A stretch of DNA of 64,000 nucleotides from Vombatus ursinus. Its lineage: Eukaryota > Chordata > Mammalia > Diprotodontia > Vombatidae. Under the pieces are notes generated by a model. That model worked only from the letters and a program-made list of their open reading frames with translations, had not been told where the DNA came from and searched no databases. The stretch is from NCBI RefSeq assembly GCF_900497805.2, contig NW_020947238.1, positions 2,251,728 to 2,315,727 of the forward strand. Reading direction: 5' to 3'. Numbering within the stretch: position 1 is the first letter of the stretch; every line of letters begins with the position of its first letter. Shown here piece after piece: positions 45,072 through 57,114 of this stretch. The position numbers and the translations under genes are program-made.

Positions 45072-46234
45072 GAAGGCACCAAATAGTTTTGATGATTGTT
45101 GTTTTATAATATAATTTAACATATGGTATAGCTAGGCCACTTTCTTTTGCATTTTTTCCCATAATTTCCCTTGATATTTTTGACCTTTTATTTTTCCTGA
45201 TGAATTTCATTATTTTTTCTAGCTCTATACATGTTTTGGTAGTTTGATTGTTATGGCACTGAATAAGTAAATTAATTTAGGTAGAATTTTCATTTTTATT
45301 ATATTATCTCAGTCTAACCATGAGCAATTGGTATTTTTTCAATTGCTTATATCTGACTATTTGTGTGAAAAGTATTTTGTAATTGTGTTCATATATTTCC
45401 TGTGTTTGTCTTGACCGGTAGACTCCCAGATATTTTATATTGTCTACAGTTCTTTTAAATGGAATTTCCCTTTCTATCTCCTGCTGCTGGGCTTTGTTGG
45501 TAATAAATGTAAATGCTGATGATTTATGTGGGTTTCTTTTTTATCCTGCAACTTTGCTTATGTTGTTAATTATTTCAAGTAATTTTTAGTTGATTTTCTA
45601 GGATTCCTAAATATACCAACAAACCATTTGCAAAGAGTGATAGTTTTGTTTCCTCATTGCCTATCTTAATTCCTTCAATTTCTTTTTCTTCTCTTATTGC
45701 TAAAGATATTTCTCATACAATATTAAATAATTGTGTTGAGAATGGGCATCCTTGTTTCACCTCTGATCTTTTTGGGAAAGCTTGTATCTTATTCCCACTA
45801 CATATAATACTTTCTGATGATTTTACATGGATTCTCTTTATCATTTTAAGGAAAAATCCATTTACTCCTATGCTCTGTAATGTTTTTAATAGGAATGAGT
45901 ACTGTATTTTTTTCAAAATCTTTTGCTGCATCTATTGAAATAATTATATGATTTCTTTTAGTTTTGTTATTGATATGGCCTGTCATGTGATAGTTTTCCT
46001 AATATTCAACCAGCCTTGCATTCCTGGTACAAGCCCCACCTAGTCATAGTGTATAATCCTTCTGACATATTGCTGTAATATCCTTGCCAGGATTTTATTT
46101 AATTTTTTTTGCTACAATATTCATTAGGGAATCTAATCCATAATTTTCTTTCTCTGTTTTGGTTCTTCCTGGCTTAGGTATCAGCACCACATTTCTGTTA
46201 CAAAACAAATTTGATATAACTCCTTCTTCCCATA
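45072..46234 (-). pseudogene. L1 ORF2 reverse-transcriptase relic (minus)
   Basis: Minus strand from the RT entry (NVVLIPKPG-like at about 46180) through IQYSFLLKTLQSIGVNGFFL and KTGVRQGCP-like KRSEVKQGCPFSTQLFNIV (in the 45931-45713 frame) to KLYYKTTIIKTIWC at about 45100. Human L1 has QQPFMLKTLNKLGIDGTYL, TGTRQGCPLSPLLFNIV and KLYYKATVTKTAWYW in this order. The active-site box lies near 45640 and is altered. Frames are broken. It meets a plus-strand L1 head to head at 46234/46235. Confidence 0.85.
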
Positions 46235-47434
46235 TTTCATAAAACCAGTAATTGAAAAAAAAATCCACAGATCATCATCTGAAAAAGATCTTAATAGAAA
46301 AATTCCCAGAAATATTATATGCAAATTCAGTAGTTTTCTTGTAAAAGAGAAAAGCTTTCAAACAGCCAGGAAGAAATCATCCAAATATCATGGATCACTC
46401 AAGATGTTGCAGCTACCATATCAACAGCACAGAGCATTCGGAATATAGTATTCTAGAAGGCAAAAAGCTAAGATTATAACCAAGCATATCCTTCCCAGAA
46501 AACTAAGTTTAATTCCTTCAATGGAACAAAAATGAATATTTAATAAAATATGGAAATTTCAAGCATTCCTGATGAAAAGACTGGAGCTGAATAGAAATTG
46601 TGACCTTTAAATACAAGACTCAAAAGAAATACAAAACAGGTAAAAATGAAAGAGAAATCAAAAGAGCCTCAATAAGATTAAACTGTGTAGCACTCTACAT
46701 AAGAAGATAATGAATATAATCTTCTAAGAATGTTATAGTTAATAGGTCAGTCAAAAGGATACTACATAGAGAGTGTGGGAGTGGGTCAATCAGGTTGGGA
46801 TGATGTAAAAAATGGATGGATGAGAAAGAGGCATGTCCTGAGAAAAGAGGTAAAGGAGAGAAAGAAGGGAGAGAAAGAAACTTATCTCACATGAAAGAGG
46901 AGTTAAAATAAAAGATTTTATGGTGGAAGGAAAGATTGTAGGTGTTGCAGGCAATGCTTGAAACTTGCTCTCATTGGAATTGGCTAGAAGAGGTAATAAC
47001 ATAGAAACTCCTTTGAATAAAGAAATTGATATTATCCAATGGGGAATTAGGAAGGTTTAGAGAAGGAGGGGTTGCTGATAGAATAAAGGATTGAATTAAG
47101 TGAATCAGTGAAGAGAATCAAAACTGACTTTTGAGGATGGATAGGGCAGAGAACAGAAAAAGAGGAGAGAGAGAGAGAGACACACACACACACAGAAAGA
47201 AGTACATAATCATAAATGAATGTGAATGGGATAAACTCCCTCAAAAAATAGAAGCAGAAAGCAGAATGTTATTTATAAGAAATGCATTTGAAACAGAGAG
47301 AAACACACTAAGTAAAAATAAGGGGCTGGAGAAGAGATGATTTGCTTCAGCTGAAGTAAAAAAAAATCAGGGGAAGGAATCATGATCTCAGACAAAGCAA
47401 AAATAAAAAAAGAAAGAACAAAAGAAAGAAAGGA

Positions 47435-47451
47435 ATGAAGGAAGGAAGGAA

Positions 47452-47502
<51 letters not shown>
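47435..47502. repeat. GGAA then AAAG microsatellite
   Basis: GAAGGAAGGAAGG followed by about thirteen AAAG units in the endonuclease part of the L1. Confidence 0.95.
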
Positions 47503-48928
47503 CTAATTAGGAAAGAGAAGCAGGCAAATTATATTTGTCTAAAAGGCACTGGAGTTAATAAATTAATGTCAATACAAAATATGTATTAAATGGCATAGCA
47601 ACAAAATTCAAAAAACAAAAAGTTAAATGAGTTAAATGAGGTAATAGACAATAAATTCATACTAGTGGAAGACTTCATCTTTCCCTTCACAAAACTAGAT
47701 AAATCTAACCCAAAAATAAACTAGAAAGAAATAAAGGATATAAATGGAATTTAAGAAAAGTTACATATGAAAAACCATTGGAGAAAAGTAAATAAAAATC
47801 AAAAGGTATATTCATTTTTCTCACCTGTACATAACACAATCACAAAAGGTTCTATTTCCATGAAAAGATAGATGAAAAATTAATTGCAAACTTAATAATA
47901 TAATCCTAAAGAATAAGTGGGTCAAACAATAAATCATAGAAACTATCAATAATTTTATCAAAGAGAATGACAATATACCAAAACTTATGGGACACAGCCA
48001 AAGTAGTCCTTAGGGGAAATTTTATATGTCTAAAAGTTTACATGAATAAAATAGAGAAAGAAGAGATCAATGAATTGGGCATGCAACTAAAAGAGTTAGA
48101 AAAAGAACGTAAGTAAGAAAATTATTGACCTAATAAATAAAACTAAGAGCTGGTTTTATGAAAAAAAATAGGTAAACCTTTGTTTAGTTTGATTAAAAAA
48201 CAAGAAAGAAGAAGAAAAAATAATAATATAAGAAATTAAAAGAGTGAATTTACCTCTAATCAAGAGGAAATTAAAGCAATACTTAAAAACTGTTTTGCCC
48301 AACTTTATGCCAATAAATCTGAAAAGGTAAGTGAAACGAATGTTTACAAAAACACATATTGCCAAATTAGCAGAAGAGGAAATAAAATACTTGACCCAAT
48401 TTTACAAAAAGAAACTTAAAAAGCCATTAATAAATTCCCTAAGGGAAAAAGAAATCTCCAGGACCAGATGGATTTCTACCAAACATTATCAGAACAACTA
48501 ATTTCAATATTATATAAATATATTGAAAAATAGGTGGAGAAAAAGTCCTACCAACTACTTTTTATGACACAAATAGGACGCTAATGTCTAAACCAGCAAA
48601 ACAATAGCCACAGAAAACAGAAAAATAAAAGTATAGGCCAATTTCCCTAAAAATATTGACGCAAAACTTCTAAATAAATAAATAAAATGCTAGCAAGAAG
48701 ATTACAGAAATATATCAAAAAATTATGAGCAAATGGGTTTCATAATAGGAATGCAGGGATGGTTCAGTATTAGGAAAAGAGTCAGGATAATTGACTATAT
48801 CAATAACAAAACATATAAAAATAATCTGATTATCTTACTAGCTGCAGATAAAACATTTGGTAAAATACAACATTCATTTCTTTTAAAAACTCTAGAAAGT
48901 ATAGAAATAAATGAACCTTTTCTCAAAA

Positions 48929-49308
48929 TGATAATTTATACTTACAGTACTTAAAACCAATAGCAAATACCATATGTAATGGGGATAAACTAGAAGCCTT
49001 TTAAGATCAAAGGTGAAACATGGATGTCCATTATTAATGCTATCATTCCATATCATACTAGAAATGCTAGTTATAGCAATAAGAGAAGAAAAAAGAAATT
49101 GGGAATAATTTGAATGGGTAATGAGGAAACAAAACTATCACTCTTTGCAGATGTTACAACTTCAGCAAAGTTGCATGCTATAAAACAAATCTTTATAAAT
49201 CATCAGCATTTTATATGTTAGAAGAAAGTGCAGTAAGAATAGAGAAATAGAGAAATTCTATTTACAATAACAAGACAATATGAAATGTTTAGGAATCTAT
49301 ATGCTAAG
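48929..49308 (+). repeat. Inverted repeat, left arm (380 bp)
   Basis: Same length as the right arm at 49603-49982 and its reverse complement. By eye I find only two differences (near 49199 and 49211) and no gaps. Both arms are L1 ORF2 sequence with the same stops. Confidence 0.9.
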
Positions 49309-49982
49309 ATTTAGTCTGGCACTCCTGGGCTGCCTTCCTTAATTATTTTTTCATTACTTCTCTAGATATTCTTGATCTTTTATTTTTCCAGATGAATTTT
49401 GTTAATTTTTATTATCTATAAAATATTTTGGTAGCTTGATTGGTATGACACTAAAAAAGTAAATTAATTTAGGTGGAATTTGCATTTTGATGATATTGGC
49501 TTGGTCTACCATGAGCAGTTAATATTTCTCTAATTGCTTAGATTTAACTTTATTTCCATGAAAAATGTTTTGTAATTGTGTTCACATAGTTCCTGGGTTT
49601 GCCTTAGCATATAGATTCCTAAACATTTCATATTGTCTTGTTATTGTAAATAGAATTTCTCTATTTCTCTATTCTTACTGCACTTTCTTCTAACATATGA
49701 AATGCTGATGACTTATAAAGATTTGTTTTATAGCATGCAACTTTGCTGAAGTTGTAACATCTGCAAAGAGTGATAGTTTTGTTTCCTCATTACCCATTCA
49801 AATTATTCCCAATTTCTTTTTTCTTCTCTTATTGCTATAACTAGCATTTCTAGTATGATATGGAATGATAGCATTAATAATGGACATCCATGTTTCACCT
49901 TTGATCTTAAAAGGCTTCTAGTTTATCCCCATTACATATGGTATTTGCTATTGGTTTTAAGTACTGTAAGTATAAATTATCA
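49309..49982 (-). mobile_element. Inverted L1 ORF2 segment, spacer plus right arm
   Basis: Minus-strand L1 ORF2. 49982-49603 repeats the left arm. 49602-49309 continues downstream in ORF2 (NAGS.YVNTITKHFSWK, then a GVPDLN-like end near 49312). At 49983 it is joined to HAL1-h lacking its last roughly 80 tail bases, so this junction postdates HAL1-h. Confidence 0.85.
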
Positions 49983-50711
49983 ACCCCAAGACAGAGTGAA
50001 TTCTTAATACCCTTTCTCCTAATCTGCCATCCCTTCTATCTAACCCCCTTCTCTTATCTTCTTTCTCTTCTATTTTCCTTTGGGTTTCTATACCCCATTG
50101 CCTGTATATCTTATTTCCCAGTCACATGTGAAAACAATATTTTTAATATTTGTTTTTAAAACTTTGGGTTCCAAATTTTCTCCCTTCCTCCCTCCCCATC
50201 CACCCTCATTGAGAATACAAGCAACTCAATGCAGGTTATACTTCTGTAGTAATGCAAAACACTTCCATATTAGTCATGCTGTGGAAAACTTATTTCACTT
50301 CATCCTATCCCACCCCCCATTTAATCTATTCTCTCTTTTGACCCTGTCCTTCTTCAGAAGTGTTTGCTTCTGGTTAACCCCTCCCCCAATCAGCTTTCCC
50401 CTCTATCATCCCCACACTCTCTTATCCCCTTCCCCCCATTTTCCTGTAGTGTAAGATAGCTTTCCATAACCAATTGAGTGTGTATGTTATTCCCTCCTTC
50501 AGCCAAACCCAATGAGATTAAGATTCACTGATTCCCGCATGCCTTCCCCAACTTCCTCTCCACTATAAAAGCTTTTTCTTGTCTGTTTTATGTGAGATAA
50601 TTTATCCCATTCTACCTCTTCCTTTCTCTTTCTCCCAGTATAATCTTCTCTCACCCCTTAATTCTATTCTTCAGATATCAACCCTTCATGTTCAACTCAC
50701 CCTGTGTCCTC

Positions 50712-50713
50712 TG

Positions 50714-50779
<66 letters not shown>

Positions 50780-50824
50780 CATCTATCTATCTATCTATAG
50801 ATATATATATATATATATATATAT
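50712..50824. repeat. CTAT then AT microsatellite in HAL1-h 3' UTR
   Basis: About 22 CTAT units with one variant, then an AT run; the longest such array among the HAL1 copies here. Confidence 0.95.
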
Positions 50825-50949
50825 AATTTTTCTTTCCAATGTCCCAATACTGACAAAGGTTTCAAGAGTTACAAATATCATCTTTTTATGCAGGAAAATA
50901 AACAGTTCAACATTAATAAGTCTCCTATGATTTCTCTTTCCCCTCTTCA

Positions 50950-52032
50950 TGTTTCTCCTTATTCTTGTATTTGAAAGTCAAATCTTCTATTCAGCTCTGG
51001 CCTTTTCAACAAGAATGCTTGAAAGACCTCTATTTCACTGAATATCTGTTTTTCCCCTGAAGGATTATACTCAGTTTTACTGGGTTGGTGGTTCTTGGTT
51101 GTAATACTACCTGCTTTGCCCTCTGGAATATTTTATTCCAAGCCCTCTGGTCCCTTAATGTTGAAGCTGCTAAACCTTGTGTTATCCTTATTCTGTTTCC
51201 ACAATACTTAAATTTTTTTCTTTCTGGCTGCTTGTAATATTTTCTCCTTGACCTGGGACCTCTGGAATTTGGCTACAATATTCCTAGGAGTTGTCCTTTG
51301 GGGATCTCTTTTGGGAGTTCATTGGTGGATTCTTTGCTTTTTCTATTTTACCCTCTGGCTCTGAAATATCAGGGCAATTTTCCTTGATAATTTCTTGAAA
51401 GATGATGTCTAGGCTCTTTTTTTAATCATGGCTTTCAGATAGTTCAATAATTTTTAATTCTCTCTCCTGGATCTATTTTCCAGGTTAGTTGTGTTTCCCA
51501 ATGAGATATTTCTCATTGTCTTCTAATTTTTTCATTCTTTTGGTTTTGTTTTACAATGTCTTGATTTGTCATAAAGTCACTAGCTTTCAATTGCTCCATT
51601 CTAATTTTTAAGGTTGTATTTTCTTCAGTGAACATTTGGACTTCCTTTTCCATTTGACCAAGTCTGCTTTTGAAGGCATTCTTCTCCTAATTGACTTTTT
51701 GGACCTCTTTTGCCATTTGGGTTAGGTTATTTTTTTAAGATGTTATTTTCTTTAGTATTTTTTAGATGTCTTTTATCAAGCTTTTGACTAGTTTTTCATG
51801 ATTTTCTTGTATCACTCTCATTTCTCTTCCCAATTTTTCCTCTACTTGTCTTACTTGCTTCTCAAACTCCTTTTTGAGCTCTTCCATGGCTTGGGACTGA
51901 TTCATATTTTTCTTGGAGGCTTTGTATGTAGGAGCTTTGACTTTGTTGTCTTCTTCTGGTTGTATGTTTTGATCTTCTTTGTCAGCAAAGAAAGATTCTA
52001 CGGTCTGACTTTTTTTTGCACAGTTTAATCAT
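50950..52032 (-). pseudogene. HAL1-h ORF1 relic
   Basis: ATG at 52032-52030 followed by IKLCKKS-like codons. N-terminal segment and coiled coil at 52000-51550, RRM 51550-51350, C-terminal domain to 50950. The same ordered blocks occur as in HAL1-f, but with more stops and small gaps. Confidence 0.8.
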
Positions 52033-52881
52033 GATCCCAGCAAATTACTTGTGTTTTAAACTCTTTGTTAAGGTAGTAGTCTGCTTCCAGTGTAGAGAAT
52101 GTACTGTCCTAAGCTTCAGGTGTTTTGTGCAGCTTTTTTCAGAGATACTTCTATGGACCTATAAGTTTTCAGTTCTTCCAAAGTGGTTTGATCAAAGACA
52201 AGGTGTTTACTCCTGTCCTGGCCTGTGCTCTCATCTATGAGTGATCACAAGCACTCTTTTCTGTCTTGGAACTGTGAGAAGGATTCCCTCTCCACCACCA
52301 CTACAAGCTCCACCATGTCAGCATCCCTCCTTGCCTCAGGATCACCACTCAGAACTGTGACCCAGATCCAAGCACAGACAAAGCAAGAGAATTCTGCCTC
52401 AGCACCAGCAAAGAGATCCCTGCAATCCCCCTCTTATTGACCACTTGATTCCCCCTCAGTCTGTGGGCTGGAAGATCTGGAAATAGCTACTGCCCGAGGG
52501 TTGGGCCTGTACTTGGGCTAGGATAGAACTTCTCTCTCACTGTGGTCACAAACTTTACCTATTGACCTTCTAAGTTGTCTTTGGCAGTTGTGGGTTGAGA
52601 AGTATGGAAACCACCACAGTTGCCCATGTGTCAGTCCTCTGAGGCCTGCTCCAGGTTTGCTGAGGCCTATTTTGCCTGCACACCCATGCTGAACTATGTT
52701 TCTCTCCCAGCCTAGTGTGATGGACTTTTCTAATCAACTATCCAGGTTATCTTGGGCTGGAAATTTGTTGCACTCTGTCTTTTTGTGGGTTCTGCTGCTT
52801 TAGAATTTTTTTAGAGCCATTTTTTACAGGTATTTGGAGGGGTTTGGGGGGAGAGCTCAAGCAAGTCACTGCTTTTACTCT

Positions 52882-52890
52882 GCCATCTTG
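52882..52890 (-). promoter_or_regulatory. YY1-like site at HAL1-h 5' end
   Basis: Minus strand CAAGATGGC, at the same distance from the 5' boundary as in HAL1-a and HAL1-f. Confidence 0.55.
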
Positions 52891-53029
52891 ACTCCACCCT
52901 ATTTTTTTTAAGGAATTAATTTTTTACATGTAATATAGATAAAATAAAAGAGAGAAAAATACTTTGTGTGAATTTTGTATGTGTTTCATATTTTTTCAAA
53001 TATTTAAATTCTCTAAAAATAGGATACAA

Positions 53030-53130
53030 GTTATTTAATGGCAAGGTCAGTTTCATTTTTGTCTTTGTACACACTTTTTTTTGCCTGGTACTTAGAAAGC
53101 ACTTAATAAATCCTTCTCAATCAAGTAGTT
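53030..53130 (+). mobile_element. L2 LINE 3' scrap
   Basis: TTTGCCTGGTACTTAGAAAG followed by CACTTAATAAATCC, the typical L2 3' end. Confidence 0.65.
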
Positions 53131-53256
53131 GATTGATAGGCACAGAGATTTACCTTCCCAGACCAATTTATGTCTTCAGGCATGAAGATTTTAGTTTCTG
53201 ACACTAGGTCATAATGCCAAAATTTTGAGTGATTTGTTTCAGAAAAGCTGTTGAGA

Positions 53257-53508
53257 AAAACATTTGTTGTTCAGTCTTTTCTGTCTTGTCTAACTCTTCA
53301 TGATTCCATTTGGGGTTTTCTTGGCAAAAATATCGAAGTGACTTGCCATTTCCTTCTCCTACTCATTTTACACATGAGGAAATGGAGGCAAAAAGGTAAA
53401 GTGATTTGCTCAGGGTCACACTTGTTATTGTTTGGGGTTGTGTTTGAACTCAAGTCTTCCTGACTTTAGGTCTGTTGCTTTCTCCACTGAGCAACTTGAG
53501 CAGGAAAG
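53257..53508 (-). mobile_element. SINE with BovB/RTE-like tail
   Basis: On the plus strand: GTTGTTCAGTCTTTTCTGTC, TGTCTAACTCTTCATGATTC, CCATTTGGGGTTTTCTTGG, TTTTACACATGAGG, GGGTCACACTTG, then TTTGAACTCAAGTCTTCCTG and CTCCACTGAGCAACTT. The GTTCAGTC...GTC(C)AACTCTTC part resembles the BovB/RTE 3' end that several marsupial SINEs share. The other end is tRNA-like and CORE-like. About 250 bp, moderately decayed. Confidence 0.85.
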
Positions 53509-54099
53509 TATAACTAAACAAGGAAGAGAGAAGCCAACTAATCATATCATAAGGGTGATTAGGCAGTGATTAGGCATCACTAGAAATTGGAATTATAAAA
53601 AAAAATGTATCAATCTGACAGATTTAGAAAATTAACCTACTGTGAACTGCCTCAAATCAAATAAGGGGTTAGTTCATTTAATATAAGCTAAGCAGTTTTC
53701 CTTATAATGGTTACTTTATGGAGAGAAGAGAATTTCTAGCCTTAGTGTTATCTAACCAGACAAAACAGTTTCTATTTCAGTGTTCTATTTACTCTGAACA
53801 GTTTATTTTAGGAGAAGAATCGTGCCAGTTGTATTTTGGGAATTGATATTTGACTAACTTAACATCTGTCTTTGTTTGATACTTTTGTTACAAAAAAGTA
53901 AAAAGCTTCACTGACCCAATGGAACCAACTCTTCCCCTTCAGTACACAGGTGGGTGCTGGCAATTAACAATGTATTTTTTTTTTTGCAGTCTACTCTCTT
54001 CCCTTTCTCTCCTGTACACATACTTCTTTCTCAATAAACCCTAAGTCTCAGAAAGAGAAAACAATAAAGAAAAAAAAAAGAATTAGCTAGTCTTTAATA
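53509..54099. other. No recognisable gene
   Basis: About 590 bases without a clear feature. A pyrimidine-rich stretch leading to CTCAATAAACCCTAAGTC at 53990-54048 looks like a polyadenylation region, but nothing else supports an element. Confidence 0.4.
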
Positions 54100-54335
54100 C
54101 TTAGCAATCAATCAATTAGCATGTAGTGACTACTTAGTCCCAGGCATTCTTAGTCTCTGGGGATAGAATTACAAATAATTGTTTGTATTTATATACTGCT
54201 TTACTATTTGCAATTTTTTTTACCTTTATGAGGTAGATAGCAAAGCAAAAATTATTCCTTCCATTTTACAAATTAAGAAAAGGCTCCAGGAAGGTGGCCT
54301 ATTTATTTTCACAGGATGTAGTAAAATATTGGGGA
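54100..54335 (-). mobile_element. L2/MIR-type remnant
   Basis: On the plus strand: AATCAATCAATTAGCATGTA, CCCAGGCATTCTTAGTCTCT, GGGGATAGAATTAC, then TATATACTGCTTTACTATTT, ACCTTTATGAGGTAGATAG, TTCCATTTTACAAATTAAG, a decayed minus-strand L2 or MIR order. Confidence 0.55.
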
Positions 54336-55555
54336 GGTAAAAGGTTGCCTATGTATCTAAACCAGATGTTATAAGACTAGGTACAATGGAGACAATGCAT
54401 TCAGGCCAACACATCCAAAACAAGAAAGATAATAGCTCATAACTTCACATATCTGTCCACAAATGCCCAAAATTTAGGCCAGAATCCAGAGGAATTGGAG
54501 ATCTTAAATCAAATAAGAATTTGAAATGAAGTATCTTTGACATTTAATGGTATGAATCTTGTTGTAGGTCCATGGTTCTGAATGGGTTTATGTCATTCAA
54601 AAGAAGCAGGATGGCTAAATTTAATAGAGCTAAGGAGAATTTTGAGAATGATAGCTTTGTATATAAAGAAGTTGCCTTATATGAGTAAATACTAGAACAA
54701 GAGGAGAGAAACATGACAGAGACCATTTGGTGAAGGCCAATGGAGGGATAAGTATGATTTTTATTTTTAATTTAAATATACTACATATCGTGTGGACAGA
54801 AAGAAGAAACAAAGTAGTTGGAAAAACAGATCACAAGCCCTATTCAGACAGCTCTACAGTATACTTTAGGAACATGGAACTTCTATTATCTACACATTGC
54901 CTCTGACTCTTTCTTTGCCAAAAGAATAGCATTTGATGATCGCTTTGCCTTTCTTATGATACTTCTAATCTATAAAAAGCAAAATTTGTCTTTTAATGAG
55001 AGGATAATATTTTGAATCTTATTCCCACTAAGAAGGAGAACTAATTACTAGGGAAGAGATGATGAGAGTCATAGGGGAAAGTGATTTCTCCATCTAAGAG
55101 TTTGTAATAAAGGACATAGTATCTGGTTAAAGTCTAGCATGCACCTTTGATTTGGGGAAAACAGTTTTCAAAGTATCAGAGGAAATTGAGGTAGAATGTC
55201 ATTTAAAAAGAAACAGCTAAAAATAAAGTTAGTCAATATGGATGGGAGATGCTACAGAATGAAATTCTGAAGACACAAAGGAAAAAAAATCTACTGAGGA
55301 ACAAAAGTGGGATTTCTCAAAAAGAGTTTGATATGATATGATGTACAGCAAACCCACCAACCATCATGGAATTATAAAAGAAATTAGAGAAATTTGAAGT
55401 AAAACAACAAAGAATGAATATAGTTATGGCATAGTCTTGTAAAAATGTTGAGTGCTAAATCCTTTAATGAACAAGCAAAGAAAGGTGAAGTTAATGAAAA
55501 GGATGTTTTTTTGGGGGGTGGGGGGTAGGTAGTTTATGTAAATATTAAGAGAAAA
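54336..55555. other. No recognisable gene
   Basis: About 1.2 kb. Short open frames (for example 54818-55015) show no familiar motif. Part of it could be the 5' part of the CR1/L3-like LINE that follows, but I cannot show this. Confidence 0.4.
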
Positions 55556-56122
55556 AAAGGATCAAATGAAGGATAGAACCATTGTTAATAGTAGATGGGA
55601 CAATGATATATGTCAAAAGAGAGAAGGCAAGGCTGAATTTTTTACTTTCCTTCTCTCAGGATGAACATTTACTTGCATTGGAAATGATAATGACAATGGA
55701 GTTGATATTCAAGATAAGTCAGAAAATAGAAAGAGAGAGTATGTAACCAACCTTTATGAATTCAAGCCACATAGCCCAGGAAAATTACTTGTTCCTGAAA
55801 CAACTGCAATATGTGATTTCTGGACCATTATCAGAAAATGGAAGAGGCTTCACAGGTTTGAAGAAGGGGAAACATTCTAATTTTCAAAGAAAAAAGATGG
55901 GAGAGGGGAATAACAGAGTCAGTGAGTATGATTTAATCACTGGTAAAATTCTTGAAACAATTATTAAAGGGATAGTTGGTGATCATCTAGAAAGAGAAGT
56001 GGTGACTTCACATAGTATGGCTTTATGACAGTTTCATGACTGTAAACATAAGTAACAATGTTTACACAGAAAATATAGTGTTTACAAGAATTTGGGTGAA
56101 GCTTTTGATGAAATATGTTTTA
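55556..56122 (+). mobile_element. CR1/L3-like LINE, RT part, split by HAL1-i
   Basis: The open frame at 55756-56028 ends DLITGKILETIIKGIVGDHL followed by EREVVTSHSMAL. CR1-clade reverse transcriptases have SLTSVPGKILEHIIKG, then ESQHGF here. Upstream codons (KKGKHSNFQ) fit the KKG entry motif. After HAL1-i the element resumes at 59082-59330. I assign the clade by motif memory only; L3 or another CR1-like family is possible. Confidence 0.65.
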
Positions 56123-57114
56123 ATGTTTTTTTAAATTTATTTATTTTTAGTTTTCAACATTCACTTCCACAAGATTTTGAGTTCAAAATTTTCTCACTAC
56201 CACATCCTTCTCCTCACCCCAATATGGCATGCATTCTGTATACTCCTTCCCCTAATCTGCCCTTCCTTCTATCTCTCCCCCCTTCTCTTACCCCCTTCCC
56301 CTTCTATTTTCCTGTAGGGCAGGGTAGATTTCTACACCCCATTTCCTGCATTTCTTATCTCCCAGTTGCATGTGAAAACAAATTTTTAACATGTCTTTTT
56401 AAAACTTTGAGTTCCAAATTTTCTCCCTTTCTTCCTCCCCACCCAACCTTATTGAAAAGGCAAGCAACCCGATAAAGGTTATACATGTGTAGTCATGCAA
56501 AACACTTCCATAGTAGTCATGTTGTGAAAAACTAAGTATATTTCCCTTCATTCTATGCCATCCCCCCATTTATTCTATTCTCTCTTTTGACCCTGTCCCT
56601 CTTCAGAAGTGTTTTCTTCTGATTACCCCCTCCCCTCTATCATCCCCCTGCTTTTTTGTCACCTTGCCCCCCTATTTTACTGTAGGGTAAGATAGATTTT
56701 CATACCCAATTGAGTTTTTATGTTATTTCCTCCTTAAGCCAAATCCAATGAGAATGAGATTCACTCATTTCCTCTCACCTTCTCCCATTTCACTTCCACT
56801 GTAAAAGCCTTTTCTCGTATGTTTCGTGTGAAATAATTTACCCCATTCTACCTCTCCCTTTCTCCTTCTCTGAGTATAATCTTCTCTCACGCTTTAATTT
56901 TATTCTCCAGATATCACCCCTTCATCTTCAACTCACCCTGTGCCATCTATCTATCTATCTATCTATCCACATACATATAATTTTTTTCCCTCGAACTCCC
57001 CTAATACTGACAAAGGTCTCATTAGTTACAAGTATCATCTTTACATGCAGGAATGTAAACAGTTCAACCTTAATAAGTCTCTTATAATTTCTCTTTCCTC
57101 TGTACCTCTTCATG

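Larger units (their letters stand above)
46235..49308 (+). mobile_element. L1 (plus): ORF1 C-terminus to middle of ORF2
   Basis: ORF1 C-terminal domain 46235-46640, inter-ORF spacer 46640-47175, ORF2 47180-49308. ORF2 blocks: endonuclease, LMGHSQSSP.GKFYMSKSL near 47990, the LAKLAEEEIKYLTQFY-like region near 48370, then the open frame 48733-48954 reading GFIIGMQGWFSIRKRVRIID (human [20 protein letters not shown]), and the altered FADD-like box near 49140. It is full of stops. It ends at 49308, where it folds back into an inverted copy of its own last 380 bases. Confidence 0.85.
49984..52897 (-). mobile_element. HAL1-h, full 5' end, 3' tail clipped
   Basis: Minus-strand HAL1. 5' end AGGGTGGAGTCAAGATGGCA at 52897, 5' UTR to 52033, ORF1 52032 to about 50950, 3' UTR to 49984. 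Other copies extend another 80 bases or so (AGTTTTCAACATTCACTTCC on the plus strand), which is absent here because of the inverted-repeat junction. A CTAT/AT repeat lies at 50712-50824. No ORF2. Confidence 0.9.

Noticed and set aside
44824-45210. 128-codon minus-strand open frame with L1 similarity at its start
   Set aside because: It fuses an L1 ORF2 piece (KLYYKTTIIKTIWC) to HAL1 3' UTR across an insertion junction; not a gene fusion of biological meaning.
50579-50930. Frames reading SIYLSIYLSIYL
   Set aside because: Translation of the CTAT microsatellite; the same holds at 25538-25759 and 63254-63448.
53650-54060. Possible LTR-like segment ending with AATAAA
   Set aside because: No matching second copy, no TG...CA ends, no primer-binding site or retroviral coding sequence nearby. 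Left as unrecognised.
54818-55015. 65-codon open frame in quiet DNA
   Set aside because: Short, no start context, no similarity known to me, and within the length expected by chance in AT-rich DNA.
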